A stretch of 64,000 nt of DNA from Arachis hypogaea (GCF_003086295.3 NC_092041.1:99721827-99785826); one strand, 5' to 3'. Shown: positions 37,081 to 49,340, counted from the first letter of the stretch. Numbers and translations: made by a program. Notes: generated from the sequence alone by a model not told the origin.

Positions 37081-37976
37081 AGGCCTACTATACATACAAG
37101 TCTTTTTGACTTACAAGTTATATAAGTTGGTCCAAATCCAAGAAAAAACAGGCACACCACTCCTTTAAAATCGAGCGTCCAACGCACGACGTTCATTATG
37201 CCGCACTCTTCCTCTTCTTCCTCAATCAAAACGCAAACCGTCAAGATTCGCACTATTCCTCTTCTTCCTCAATCAAAATGCAAACCGTCAAGATTCAAGC
37301 GATATTCGAAACAAAAGACACGTTCCAACTCCTCGCGAAGAGTAGAAGAAATCAAGAAAAAAAAGATACAAATATCCATAAAAAATCACAAGAAAAAACG
37401 AAGAAACATTATTCAAGGTACTGTTTCACTGTTCTTTTAGTTTTTTTTTCTAGATTGTCTCTGCCATGTGCATCATCCTTAACCAGCAAAACATTAAAAG
37501 ATTTTAAGAAGAAATATACTGTCTCCCCCATGTTTTGGGTGTATTTCTTAAATCCTTTGGGTGTATTTCTATAATCCTTTGGGTGTATTTTTGTAGCCGT
37601 TTGGGTATATTTCTGTAATCCTTTTTGTAACCATTTCGGTGTATTTCTGTAATCATTTGAGGGTATTTCTGTAATCGTTTGGGTGTATTTCTGAAGTTCC
37701 ATCATCTTCAAAACAATTTCAAAGCTTGGTTTCAGAAATCATGAAAATCGAAAAAAAACGAAGCAAGAAGGAGTTCCAACAAATTTGGCAAGAAATTCGA
37801 AAAAAAACGAAATCTTTTAAAAAATGAAAATTATATATTTACGCATTAATTGATTTAAATTGATTTAAAAGTCTGTTAAAGAGGCACGTAACATAAGCAG
37901 CGTGTTTAGTGGATTTTGTTTTCTTCAGAATTGTAAAATTTATAAGCACAAAACACTTGTACATAGAGATTAATCC
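37081..37976. mobile_element. MULE-type element, 896 bp, perfect 10-bp TSD
   Basis: TAATTTACTG flanks both ends (37,071-37,080; 37,977-37,986). Ends show an imperfect TIR: left TATACATACAAGTCTTTTTG, right (reverse complement) TCTATGTACAAGTGTTTTGT. The interior has a duplicated ~50-bp unit (TTCCTCAATCAAAACGCAAA at 37,214 and its near copy at 37,263) and a 22-bp minisatellite (37,533-37,700). Open frames at 37,035-37,711 are spurious products of these repeats. Confidence 0.8.
37533..37700. repeat. 22-bp minisatellite, about 7 copies
   Basis: Unit TTTGGGTGTATTTCTGTAATCC with substitutions, one copy extended by about 12 bases. Confidence 0.85.
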
Positions 37977-38288
37977 TAATTTACTGTATATGTGTTGTGC
38001 TGTAGTAATTGAATTAATTAGATTCGATTTATTAAGAAAGTACAGTAAATTGAATCTAGTGGTATCAATTGACATCGAATGAATTGTTCTTCTATTAAAT
38101 CATTCGATTTATCATGTATCACCCTAAATCAACGTCAATTAATTTGATTTATAGTAAAAAAATATAAATCGAGTTCGATTGTTTCGATTTACATAAAATT
38201 ATTTGAGATATATATGTAACGAAAATTAAAATAAAATATTGATATAATTTTAAAGTTAAAACCATTTATGAGTGTGAATCAATTACCC

Positions 38289-38607
38289 TAACATTTGCCA
38301 ATTATTACCATACTTTTTGGCGGGTTTTCACCCTCTTCCTTATGTTTTAAGAGCAACTCCAACATACTTTTCCAGAGTCCCAATCTCTTCATGGTGAATG
38401 ACACGTGGCAATAAATTTTGGAGGCTTCTTATCAATATCTTCAAGTATTGTTGGGTCAATGCCCCCAGCTTCTGAAACCAAGACTCAAATCCACAATGTT
38501 CACAATACGATGGGCTTGGCGATTGATGGTTGTTTGGATCAAGTGAAGATGTTGGCATGGAGTCTCCAATCCGTCCACAAAGTGTAAAAGTATCCAAAAG
38601 AAAAGGG
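38289..38607. other. Short non-coding spacer, nothing recognised
   Basis: Between the composite and the next MITE. Two short open frames (38,340-38,597 minus; 38,405-38,587 plus) overlap on opposite strands without domains. Confidence 0.5.
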
Positions 38608-39132
38608 GGGTAAATTACAAAAAAATCACTTAAACAATGTTGTCATTAATAAAAATAAATTTAAAATATATTATCAACAAAAATATTTTTAAATAATTTA
38701 AAAATACGAAGAAAATGTCTAAAAAAATATTATTTTTAAGTGACAAATGATTTTTATATTTAATAAACCGTTTATGTATTTGATCTAAAATTTAAAAAGA
38801 ATATTTAGATATTTGTTTAAAAAAATACACACAAAAAAAATAAAAATTTGATCTTTATATTTTTATTTTAATTTTTAAAAATATTATTAGTTGTTGATAA
38901 AAAAATCACAAAAAATATATATTTAACAAAAATTACCAAATTTTAAGAATAAAAAATTTCACTTTTCTAATTATTTTTACAAATAATTTTATCAAAATTC
39001 AATTTTTAAAACATTTTTTAAGACTACATATTTAATATTAAGTGTTTTTGTTTTCAAATTATTTAAAAAAAATTTAAATATATTTTTGTTAACGACAAAA
39101 TTATTTGAATATATTTTTTGTGATTTATCCAA
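38608..39132. mobile_element. AT-rich MITE, about 525 bp
   Basis: The left arm GGGTAAATTACAAAAAAATC, continuing to ATTAATAAAAATAAATTTAA, is matched by the reverse complement of the right end, GGATAAATCACAAAAAATAT, continuing GTTAACAAAAATATATTTAA. The arms are about 100 bp. No coding sequence; TSD unclear because the flanks are A-rich on both sides. Confidence 0.65.
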
Positions 39133-39688
39133 TAAAAAGAAACGAAAAATCAAAAGCATCTAAAGATGGCATCATTCTGCAACAAGCCATCTACGCTTTC
39201 GGAGAAGAAAAGCTTCACAACATAATACGAGCTTGAGGATGTGATAGATACTTACATAGGCTACTTCATTGAGCTTTCAACTTATGACAATATAGATAAT
39301 GGGAAAGAATAATGAATCTCTCTCGTTACATATGAGTTAAAAGGAAGTCTAGAAGAAAAAAATAAAGTGCTGCTAAGAAATTCCAAGTGTTCATCGTTTT
39401 AGATCTCAGATTTATATCTTTTACTTTGTAAAATCCAATCTTTTTTTAGACGAGTATTTTTTAGTTGTTTGTAATCTAAGTTTATACTTATATTTATATC
39501 TTATACTAGGTTACTAATTAAACACATTCTTTAATTGTAATTATAAAGTGTGCTAACTTAACCGATAATTTTCATATAGATTTTTGTTAGGTATGAAGTG
39601 AACATATTTGAAATCATATTTGAAGAAGTGATGAACAAAAATATATACATAATATATGACTATTTAGTTACACACTATTGAATAAATA
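39133..39688. other. Non-coding stretch with a possible small gene fragment
   Basis: Mostly AT-rich. A short run at 39,228-39,290 translates as YELEDVIDTYIGYFIELS after a stop, reminiscent of the coiled-coil (Rx N) part of plant NB-LRR proteins. It is too short to call a gene. Confidence 0.35.
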
Positions 39689-39704
39689 ATATATAGTCCA
39701 TGAA

Positions 39705-40233
39705 GACTAAATTCTATTTTGGTATCTGAGATTCATACGATTGCTCATTTTGTTTTTTGAAATTTAAAATTAACTATATTGGTCCTCTAGATTTAAGTTC
39801 GGGCACCAATGTGGTCCTTCGACTATTTTCGACGATGATAAGGCAAACGAAGTGCTAAGATGACACCTTCTCTACCATGCTGGACGCTACAACGGCTAAT
39901 TGACGTGGCAAGAGTTGTATTTAAATCCAATTTAGTCCCTAAAATTCTAATTATTTTATTATTTATCTGAGTTATAATGACAAAGTTTTAACAATAAGAG
40001 ACTAAATTGGATATAAATACAACTTTCGCCACATCAACTAGCTGTTACAGCGTCTAATGTGATAGGAAGGGTGTCATTTCAGCACTCTATTTGTCTAATC
40101 ATCACCGAAAAGAGTCGAGGGACCATATTGGTGCCCAAACTTAAATCTGGAGGACCAGTATAGGTAATTTTAAATTTCGGAAACCAAAATAAGTAATTGC
40201 GTGAATTTCAGATACCAAAATAGAGATTTAGTC
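39705..40233. mobile_element. Long-palindrome MITE, about 530 bp
   Basis: The left half GACTAAATTCTATTTTGG... and the reverse complement of the right half GACTAAATCTCTATTTTGG... match over most of the element, sharing TTTAAAATTA, GGTCCTC, TTTAAGTTCGGGCACCAA/TTTGGGCACCAA and the ACTCTTTTCGGTGATG/ACTATTTTCGACGATG block. ATATATAGTCCATG occurs as a perfect 14-bp direct repeat on both sides (39,689-39,702; 40,251-40,264), with 17 unmatched bases before the right copy. Confidence 0.8.
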
Positions 40234-40269
40234 GCCCATAAAAACATAACATATATAGTCCATGCACGG

Positions 40270-40271
<2 letters not shown>

Positions 40272-40320
<49 letters not shown>
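40272..40320. repeat. (TA)n microsatellite
   Basis: About 49 bases of alternating TA, directly right of the MITE. Confidence 0.95.
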
Positions 40321-40322
<2 letters not shown>

Positions 40323-41400
40323 TAAAGTGTATTTTTTATGTATTGATAATGTCATGAGACAATATTATTTTATTAATACAAGCGTAATGCAATGTACATT
40401 GATGATTTAATTTAACCATCTTTGACATGACATGGATTGTTATCCTTACATGAGCTATTCTAAATGATTTTGTTTTGATCGATTTAAAAATTGGCAAATA
40501 TGATTGTTACATTAGTAAAAATAATATTGACAGTAATAATAAAGTTTAATTATTTTATAAGTTTTTATAATTCTATCGAAATTTTAATTAAATTTTTATA
40601 TTTTTTTAATTGAATTTTTATACTATAATTTTATTTTAATTTAGTTCTGTCATAACAAATATATTTGAAATAATAGAATATTCTATTAAAAGTTAAATAT
40701 TCTCACTATTAGAGACTTGATTGAGGACATCTTTATATTTCCAAAACACTAAAAGAACCATTGGCATTTTGTCCCAAAGTCAAAGAGTCCTAGCCCTAAG
40801 TTCTTCTCGGAGCTCTTAACGGGTCCATGGCTTTGTCTTGTCTAGCTGCGTCTCCTCCGCTCGTCATCTGTCGTGGGGTCCTCATCCGTAGCGTGGTCAT
40901 CGTCCATCATGTGGTCGTCATCCCTGACGTACTCATCGTCCCTTCCGTGCGCGTCTCCCTTTGTCTTGTTCGTGGCTCATCCGCCACCACTGCTCATTCG
41001 TCATCAGTGGTCATCCGCAATCATTAAACCCATTCTCTCGCTGCATTGCGCCTCCATCCCTCCCTTGCTGTCTAAATGCTGCTCTTCATCCCCATGTTCT
41101 TCTCCTTTTGCAACATCTGGTGATAATTTGATTTTTTTCCTATTTTTTTCAAGGTTAATTCCTTTATTTTAAGCATATGTGAATTTATTGATATAATGGT
41201 TTATGAACTAATTAGGAAAAAAAATGGCACTGGTTGAATTGAAATCTTGAATTGATTTTTGAATTGGTTTATAAATATGAATATGTAGGAATTTTGTTAA
41301 TTATTAAATTAGTTTCACTGATTATAAATTTTGTTGATTGTTGATTGTTGTTGTGATGATGCTGGTTTATTAGTGTTTTTTCTTTCTTTTTGTTGTAGTG

Positions 41401-42633
41401 ATGGAATTGGGTTTCACTATATACCTACATTATGGTGGAAAGTTTCATGATACATGACACGATCTAGAGTATTTTTTGGTAGGGGAAGGGAGGAGAAGGG
41501 TGTTGAAAGACTTGCATTTTGAGCTCGATAAATGGAGTCTGCAAAAAATAGTTAGTGAGTTAAAGAAGTTAGGGTACAATGGTTATGGTAAGATATGGTA
41601 TTATGAACTAGGCTGTCAGTTGAACTCAACTCTTAGAAAATTTATGAGTGATGGAGATGCCATGAGAATTGGTAAGTTATTAGTGTCACAAAATATTAAG
41701 CACTACTTGGTGTACATTGTTGATGGATGTAGAGAAGGTAATGGTGTTGAGATAATTTCAAATGATAAAGATTATGTGCCAATTAAAGCTAAGTACAATG
41801 GTAGTAGTTTAATAGAAGTAGAAGTTGAAGGTGAATCAGAGCCATCTAGTTAGGAGGATAGATTTGATGATAGTGCCGATGATTGAGATCATGAGGACAA
41901 TTTTGGTTTTGAGGTTAAAGATGGAAATGATATTGGAGCTTCAAATGCTTTTAAGGGGTTCAATGGCCCGTTAAACCAAGATGATAATATACAAGCTGTT
42001 AGTGATGATGTTGCTATTCATGATGCTACTGTTGACGAGGATGTTGAAGTTGGAGAAATTTTTAAAGATTATGAAACTGAAGATATTGATAGCTATGAGG
42101 GAGATTTGGGTGATATGATTAATGGAGCTACTTTTGACAATGATGCTGCTACTGCTGATAATAGATCTGATGTAAATATTCGCAGAGCTGAGAGAAAAAG
42201 ACAAGTTGAAATAGACAGGGGTAGAGAAAAGGGCAAAGGAAGGATTATTGCTGCATTTTCTCAACCAACAATAACCTTTGCTGCTGCATCTTTACAATCA
42301 CTACCCACCACACTTGTTGTTGCATCTTCTCAACCACCTCCCATAGTTGCTACTTCAGATTCTCAACCTCCAACCACAACTATTGGTGTTGGAGATTTTG
42401 AGGTTCCTATCATAGCACCTTGATCTTTATAAGTTGTCTTACCTACTATTTTTGTATCCTCCCATCCTCTTACATCTGTTGCAGCTGCATATTCTCAGTA
42501 ACTACCTAGAGTATCTTCTCAAGCCTTGCTAAAGACAAAGGTGTTTGGTGTAAGAAAAAGTGGACGACTCAAATTAGGAGTGAGGAAGGCAACAGGCCAA
42601 CCAAGCCTACATATAGACCTAACTAACGAATAA
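41401..42633 (+). pseudogene. mudrA-like gene: N-terminal PB1-like domain joined to C-terminal tail
   Basis: ATG at 41,401 follows a TTGTTGTAG acceptor-like site. One frame runs to TAA at 42,631-42,633. The first ~130 codons (MELGFTIYLHYGGKFHD, then LDKWSLQKIVSELKKLGYNG, KIWYYELG, LRKFMSDGDAMRIGKLL and VYIVDG) match the PB1-like N-terminal domain of plant MuDR transposases. An acidic linker follows (about 41,830-42,180), then a basic AERKRQVEIDRGREKGKGR stretch, an A/T/P-rich segment and the tail GVRKSGRLKLGVRKATGQPS ending HIDLTNE. In intact family members the DDE core and SWIM finger lie between linker and basic stretch; both are absent. Stops: TGA at codon 19, TAG near 41,851, TGA near 41,884, TGA 42,421, TAA 42,430 and TAA near 42,500. 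Confidence 0.75.
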
Positions 42634-43018
42634 AGCATGATTCCATTGAGTTGTTGAGGTTGTTATTCAATAGTATATGTTACGATGAATTGTATAGAAT
42701 TTATTGATTATGCTGTAATTTTGTGGCCAATGTTTTGGTATTGGTAGGACCATTATTTTGGTATTTTGTTTTATGGTTGGATCACTTTTAAATGTCGCAT
42801 TTACTGGACTTTTATTTTAGATTAGGTATGTGGCATATTATATGACTATTTATTTTGTGATATATTGTAGACATATGATTTACAGGACCATTATTTAATG
42901 ACTATCTAGATATGTGACATATTATATGGTCACTTATTTTGTATAACTTGTGGATATATGGTTTAAATTTAAAGATTGAACTCTAAAGTTTTCGTCAACT
43001 CTGTTTTATGTTATATTC

Positions 43019-43550
43019 AAACAAAAGACAACAACGACAACAACAAAACCTTGTCCCACTAGGTGGAGTCGGCTACATGAATCAAACGACGCCATTGTGC
43101 TCTGTCATGTATCATGTCTACAGAGAGACCGTTTACATATAGATCTTGTTTGACCACCTCAAAGATGGTCTTCTTAGATCTTCTTATGCCTTTCGCCCAT
43201 TGTCCATCTTCCATCTTATCTACCCTCCTGACTGGGTATTCTATCGGTCTTCTTCTCACATGTCCAAACCACTTGAGACGCGATTCAACCATCTTTTCCA
43301 TAATAGGTGCTACTCCAACTCTTTCCCGTATATCTTCGTTCCTTATTTTATCCAATCGTGTATGATCACTCATCCATCTTAACATCTTCATCTCTGCCAA
43401 CTCAGCTTATGTTCGTGCTCCCTTTTGGCCACCCAACACTCCGTACCATAAAGTATAGCCGGTCTTATAGTGGTGCGATAGAATTTACCTTTAAGTTTTA
43501 AAGGTACTTTTTGTCGCATATAAAACCAGATGCACTCTACCATTTTAAAA
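43019..43550 (-). pseudogene. RTE-type LINE, 5'-truncated ORF2 end
   Basis: Minus-strand reading gives EMKMLRWMSDHTRLDKIRNE, then MEKMVESRLKWFGHVRRRP, VRRVDKMEDGQ and AQWRRLIHVADST, the very conserved C-terminus of plant RTE non-LTR retrotransposon ORF2. It ends in a TTG-rich simple repeat (43,019-43,045), as RTE elements do instead of a poly-A tail. The upstream part (43,400-43,540) continues the family after a stop (near 43,410). Everything 5' of this is gone, including endonuclease and reverse transcriptase. It sits inside MULE 2 between its two genes. Confidence 0.85.
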
Positions 43551-43831
43551 AATACCTTATACAACAGAAGACATTAATGTAAAATTTAATCAAACTAAAT
43601 ATAATTAACAGTAATTGGATTGAAGTTATAGAATCCCTTATATTAGAATAATACCTTATACAACACAAGTAATTTTAAACCCTTACAAACCACATTGTAA
43701 TTACTAGGACTATCAAAAACATAAACAATATATATTACATTTTACATTGGTTTTTCATATTGTCTTTCAATCTTCCAAGTTGTTCTTGGACAACATTAAG
43801 CTCATCACACAATCTACCCACATAAGCATTC

Positions 43832-44028
43832 TGTAACACCCCGTATTTTTTAAAATTAAATAATTAGTTATTTATGAGTTATTATATTATATTTAGATTT
43901 TATTTTCAAAAAATTATTTATAAAAAAATAATTAAATAAAATTTTATAATTATTGAAGTTTAGTTTAATTATGATTTATTTTATTAATTTAAATTATTTA
44001 TTAAAAATTATTTTGAATAAAAAATTAA

Positions 44029-44065
<37 letters not shown>

Positions 44066-44072
44066 TGGCAAG

Positions 44073-44105
<33 letters not shown>

Positions 44106-44492
44106 GTTTATCTTGTGCTTAATTGAGCGGATTTTATCAATTTTTCATATACTTATTCATAGGCATCCTTGTGTTGTCTCAGCACTTGGATATGTTTCTC
44201 TTCTTGTTCTATATTCAGACTTGAATTTATGATCATTGGGTAAGTGTTGTTGGCACCCAGATATGCATATTTCAAATCAATTCAACCTTCAATTGAACAC
44301 AACTTTTAATCTGGAATTCTGATTGATGCACCGTTTGCGGTCACGCAACCGCGACATCGAACTCTACAAAATCCACACAATTATTCTGAAGATACTAGTA
44401 TAATTACTACAAATAGAAGCTAGTCACTAATGCCTAAACACCACAAAAGAAGCAAAATCAAAGCCAAATTGAGGCCTGACATTGCTAATGCA

Positions 44493-44546
<54 letters not shown>

Positions 44547-45899
44547 ACGTGGCTGAAACGTGGCTGCCGTGCATAAATACATATATAATGGTAATTGGAC
44601 ACCTTGTCAGCATTTATTATTCTTCACCATCTAATAAGTGAGTTTGAATAAGTAAATGTTGATTTGGTTGATTATTACTTAAATTTGAATGAGTGTATGT
44701 TAAATTATTGTTGTTTGCTTGAGATTTTGATTTAGTTATATATGAACAACTAATTGAGGTGTTTTGATTATTTTTTGGGAGTAAAAATAGAATTTTCAAA
44801 AACTTTAAAAATTATATTAACTGATTTTGAATTATTAAAGAAATGATTTTGCTGCTGGAGTTGATTTGATTTTGGAAGCGGTTGGATTATATTAATTGTT
44901 TTAAAGGTTTTGGAGAATATCACAAAGATATGGCTTTATTTTTAAAAGAAAAAGAGAAGATAAATCGGCACGTGTGGTTATGAGAATAATTGAAAGGTCA
45001 CGAGAGGGTGACGGAAAGTAAATAGTTATGGTGCTGATGTGAAAATGTTATGTCATGGGCTTTGTTTGTGAATGATTGTGCGGGGATGCCCGTGTGTATG
45101 AAATGGCTTCAAGGAGAAAGGGGCACATGCTTCAACTGGAGAATCAGCACCTGCAAGTACTTGCAGAGATCATATTTGGTATACTTCAGCTGGAGAATCA
45201 GCGCCTGCAAGAAGTAGAAACTTGCAGAGGTTATGCTACTGGAATGCTTTATCTGACTTGCGAGTCGGATTGCGTTGGGTGCGGGTTGAAACCGACAAAT
45301 GAGATCATTACCTGTGATAGGAATAGACATGCATCATACTTGTTTGCGCATATTTGTTTGGGAGTGTGTTTCCTGTAATTGTCGGTGTGCTAAATGGCTG
45401 TTTGAATTATGTGTTCTATAATTGTTGAATTGAATTGTCTCTTGTTGACTGCTATTACTAACCAAGTATATATAAAATGAACTTAACTTCGAACTCCGAC
45501 CCTACTAAGAACTCCCCAGTTCTTACTCCCTATCTCCACCTCTTTCAGCTACAGGTGCGAAGGCTTAGTGCGAAATTACAGGAACATAGAAGATTATATT
45601 TGCAAATTAAGTTCTTAGATTTTATTTTTTCCCTCGTCGTTTATTGTTTTTAGTTTTAGAGGGGGTAGGACTTGTATTTGAGTATCTTGAAATAAGTCTA
45701 TGTAAATAATGTTATGTGAATATATATCTTTGTGATCAAGTAATTAAAGTGAAAAATTTTCGTTTTCTTAACTGAAGTTTCAATTCGTATTCACGAAAGT
45801 TCAATATTAAATAAACATAGTATATAATTAAAGAAATTGAGGTAAGTAGCGCTCGAACTTTTAGCGCAATCATGATGTGTTAAAAGTTAGGGTGTTACA
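43832..45899 (+). repeat. 5' LTR of the LARD-like element
   Basis: Contains an (ATT)n run (44,033-44,064), (TA)n at 44,079-44,098 and 44,497-44,542, and a two-copy imperfect repeat CTGGAGAATCAGCGCCTGCA (45,138 and 45,191). Confidence 0.92.
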
Positions 45900-45902
45900 T
45901 TA

Positions 45903-45914
45903 TGGTATCAGAGT
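45903..45914 (+). promoter_or_regulatory. Primer-binding site (initiator tRNA-Met type)
   Basis: TGGTATCAGAGT, three bases after the 5' LTR; differs from the canonical TGGTATCAGAGC only at the last base. Confidence 0.85.
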
Positions 45915-46616
45915 AGTTCGTTCCTGTTAGAGCCTTGGGGATGGACTGACTATGCTTCATTGCATACTCTGAGTGTCTGTCATGCAATAGGACTTGTCCT
46001 AATAACAAGATTTTGAGTTTTAGATGCATGAATATCTATTGATTAATGCTGTTAGTTGACCATTGCATTTCTCATGGTATTAAGTCTGGCTAACTTAATA
46101 CTGATGATTTGTGTATACGAGAACACTAATAAGTTATCATGGACGAAACAGAAGTAATAGATAACGCAAATTGTGGGTTTTGGAAGCGTTAGCAGTTGTG
46201 TCTCGGGGTTGCTCGGTTACATATCTTGTCCCTCCATGGTTTGTCTTTAAGTGTTGTCTGAGATTTCTTTCTTGAAAAAGTGGACTAATTATTCTCCAAT
46301 CCTATTCCTTGTTCATATGCATTTTTCATTCGATCTTAAACTGCATATGTTCGATCGAATTTCCTGAGATATCCACTTTTCTTGAGATATCAAGCCTACT
46401 TTGTAACTTCTACTTTGCAACCACACTTCAACTCTATCATCTTTATGTCATATGAAACTCAAGTATTTAAAACTATATATGTATCAATATGAGTTGAAAC
46501 TTTTTGTTTTTTATAAGGTATTTCAATATATATATATATATAAAGTGTTAAAATTACGTAATGTTTGTGTAATATGCTAATTTTCAAAAACGAAAATTTT
46601 TATAAGTGAAGTAAGA

Positions 46617-46822
46617 TGTAACATCCTGTATTTTTGAAAATTAAATAATTAGTTATTTATGAGTTATTATATTATATTGAGATTTTATTTTTAAAAAATA
46701 ATTTATAACAAAAATAATTAAATAAAATTTTATAATTATTATAGTTTAGTTTAATTATAATTTATTCTATTAATTTAAATTATTTATTAAAAATTATTTT
46801 GAATAAAACTATAATTAAATTG

Positions 46823-46865
<43 letters not shown>

Positions 46866-46889
46866 GGCCAAGAGATACACGTATACACT

Positions 46890-46926
<37 letters not shown>

Positions 46927-48602
46927 AAGAAAGAAAGAAAGATTAAGAAAGCCAAACTATATAATGGTTAAATGTTCCTTTACTTAATAATTGGACACCT
47001 TGTCAGTATTCATTATTCTTGAAAAATGACCGTGGGACAGAGAAAGAAAAAACCGTGAAACCCTTGAAACTTTCGATTTTGATTTCTTATAATTCGTAAC
47101 TCCAGTTAAAAGTTTAATCCGATAAAAATATTTATGTCTTTTTTTTTATATGTTGGCGTTAGTTTTGTTCGATAAAAATTGATAATGACGTAGTTTTTCT
47201 TTTTTTTTGAGTTCAGTCAATTGGAGTTTTAAGAGACACAGACAATTTTTGACGTTTTCTTCTTTAACAGTTCAGTCAAAAAGCTTTTCTGGAGGCTCTT
47301 TTGTTGTGATTTATGCACAAAGGTAGAATTTGGTAACTTTATAATAATTAAATGTGAGTTTGATAAGTGAACGTTGATTTGGTTGATTATTGCTTGAATT
47401 CGAATAAGTTTATGTTGAATTCTTGTTATTTGCTTGAGATTTTGATTCATTTATGTATGAACAACTAGTTGGGTGTTTTGATTATTTTAGGAGTAAAAAT
47501 GAAATTTTCAAAAGTTTTAAGAATTATATTAACTGATTTTGAATTATTAAAGAAATGATTTTGCTGCTGGAGTCGATTTTATTTTGGAAGTGATTGGATT
47601 ATTAATTATTTTAAAAGTTTTGAAAAATATCACAAAGATGTTATTTTAGTTTTAAAAGAAAAAGAGAAGATAAATCGGCATTATGAGAATGATTGAAAGG
47701 TCACGAGAGGGTGACAGAAAGTAAATAGTTATGGTGTCGATGTGAAAATGTTAAGTCGTGGGCTTTGTTTGTGAATGATTGTGCAGGAATGCCCGTGTGT
47801 ATGGAATGGCTTTCAGGAGAAATGGGCACATGCTTCAGCTGGAGAATCAGCGCCTGCAAGTTCTTGCAGAGGTCATGTTTGGCATATTTCAGCTGGAGAT
47901 TTAGCGCCTGCAAGAAGTAGAAACTTGTAGAGGTTATGCCGCTGGAATGCCTTAGCTGACTTGCGAGTCGAATTGCATCGGGTGCGGGTCGAAACCGACA
48001 AATGAGCTCATTACCTGCGATAGGAATAGACATGCATCATACTTGTTTGTGCATATTTGTTTGTGAGTGTGTTTCCTGTGATTGTGGGTATGCTAAAAGG
48101 CTGTTTGAATTATTTGTTCTATAATTGTTGAATTGAATTGTCCCTTGTTGACTGTTATTGCTGACCAAGTGTATATAAAATGAACTTAACTTCAAACCCC
48201 AACCCTACTAAGAACTCCCCAACTCTTACCCCTTATCTCCACCCCTTTCAGCTATAGGTGTGAAGGCTTAGTGCGGAGCTACAGGAACATAGAAGATTAT
48301 GCTTGTGAGTTAAGTTCTTAGATTTTATTTTTTCCCTCGTCGTTTATTATTTTTAGTTTTAGAGGGGATAGGACTTGTATTTGAGTATCTTGAAATAAGT
48401 CTGTGTAAATAATGCTATGTGAATGTATATCTTTGTGATCAAGGAATTAAAGTGAAAACTTTCCATTTTCTTAACTGAAGTTTCAATTCATATCCACGAA
48501 AGCTCAATATTAAATAAACATAGTATATAATTAAAGGAGTTGAAGTAAGTAGCGCTCGGACTTTTAGCGCGATCATGAGGTGCTAAAGGTTAGGGTGTTA
48601 CA
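46617..48602 (+). repeat. 3' LTR of the LARD-like element
   Basis: Collinear with the 5' LTR. Differs mainly by shorter (TA)n (46,893-46,922), a longer (ATT)n (46,826-46,864) and a small deletion around 46,870-46,900. Confidence 0.92.
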
Positions 48603-49340
48603 CATTCATTTGTCCAGCTTCCACAATTAGTCCTTCTATCTCCTCGCTTAGTCTCCCTATCTTCCTTTTCTTGTGCACTAATTTTCTTATTTTAGCCTCC
48701 AACTTACTATAATCTTGTGTTCCCACAACTCTAATTGTAACAGATACTATTTCTCTTTTTATTGCACCACCTTCATCAACCCACTCAAAAAATTTGCATC
48801 TTTTGTTAAGACAAGAAATAAATCTTCTATTAAGATTCCTTGTTTTTCCAAAAGTTTGAAGAATTAGAGTGTCACCACAAAAACAGTGAACCCTCTTATC
48901 CTTTTTCTTTGGCCACCCATTCTTCAAGTCATCATCATCATCAATCCACTCAAAGAAGTTGCAGTTTGGCATACCTCCTACCATTGTTAGACACAGCCAA
49001 TGAAGGGCGCTCTGTTATTGCTTCCCCACAGAAACACACATTACAATAAAAATACTAAGTACCATCGGATTTAACATCGCAGAGTATTGGCCAATTTATC
49101 GTCAGATTTACCAGTAGTAACAACTTCGAATTCTTGAGGTTAAGTAATTACCAGCAGATTTTGGTTTCCGACGATAAATTTGCCGGTCATATTTGGAGGG
49201 AGACAAAAATAAATTGGCTCATCCTTTAGGGTTAGATTTTCTGACCGTAAACCCACTTAGTGAAACGCTGCGTTTTGGTGACTCGCAATGATTTACCATC
49301 AGATTTTTTTGACGATAAATCCAACGTTAATCGGGTCATA

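Larger units (their letters stand above)
29263..38288. mobile_element. Large composite bounded by about 700-bp inverted arms
   Basis: The left arm (29,263-29,975) starts GGGATAATTCACATTTATAA. The right arm, reverse-complemented from 38,288, starts GGGTAATTGATTCACACTC. They share GTTACAT, TTTATGTAAATCGAAA, AATTGACGT, CTTAATAAATCGAAT, AATATAATATTGC, a TTATATTATTATTATAAAAT block and AATATAATAATCCAATAATAC. The right arm is split by two MULE-type elements (35,397-36,671 and 37,081-37,976). Between the arms lie an L1-type remnant and a hAT element. Removing nested insertions leaves about 2.9 kb. Flanking TAAAATAT/TAACATTT (6/8, AT-rich) is too weak to prove a TSD, so two independent inverted copies remain possible. 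Confidence 0.6.
43832..48602 (+). mobile_element. Non-coding LTR retrotransposon (LARD/TRIM-like), perfect TSD
   Basis: Two LTRs (43,832-45,899, 2,068 bp; 46,617-48,602, 1,986 bp) start TGTAACACCC/TGTAACATCC and end GGGTGTTACA. A 717-bp internal region (45,900-46,616) begins with a tRNA-Met type primer site. TSD CATTC is perfect (43,827-43,831; 48,603-48,607). There is no gag or pol. By eye the LTRs differ at roughly 7-8% over a 390-bp stretch, mostly transitions, so the insertion is not recent. The internal start resembles gypsy leaders, and a clear polypurine tract was not seen. It must have used proteins supplied by another element. Open frames inside it (45,076-45,378; 47,701-48,033) are LTR sequence. 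Confidence 0.93.

Noticed and set aside
40827..41172. S/V-rich open frames before the mudrA-like gene
   Set aside because: More likely the transcribed leader of the MULE gene; no domain and overlapping alternatives.
45076..45378. 100-codon open frame
   Set aside because: Falls in the 5' LTR of the LARD-like element; the equivalent part of the 3' LTR is interrupted.
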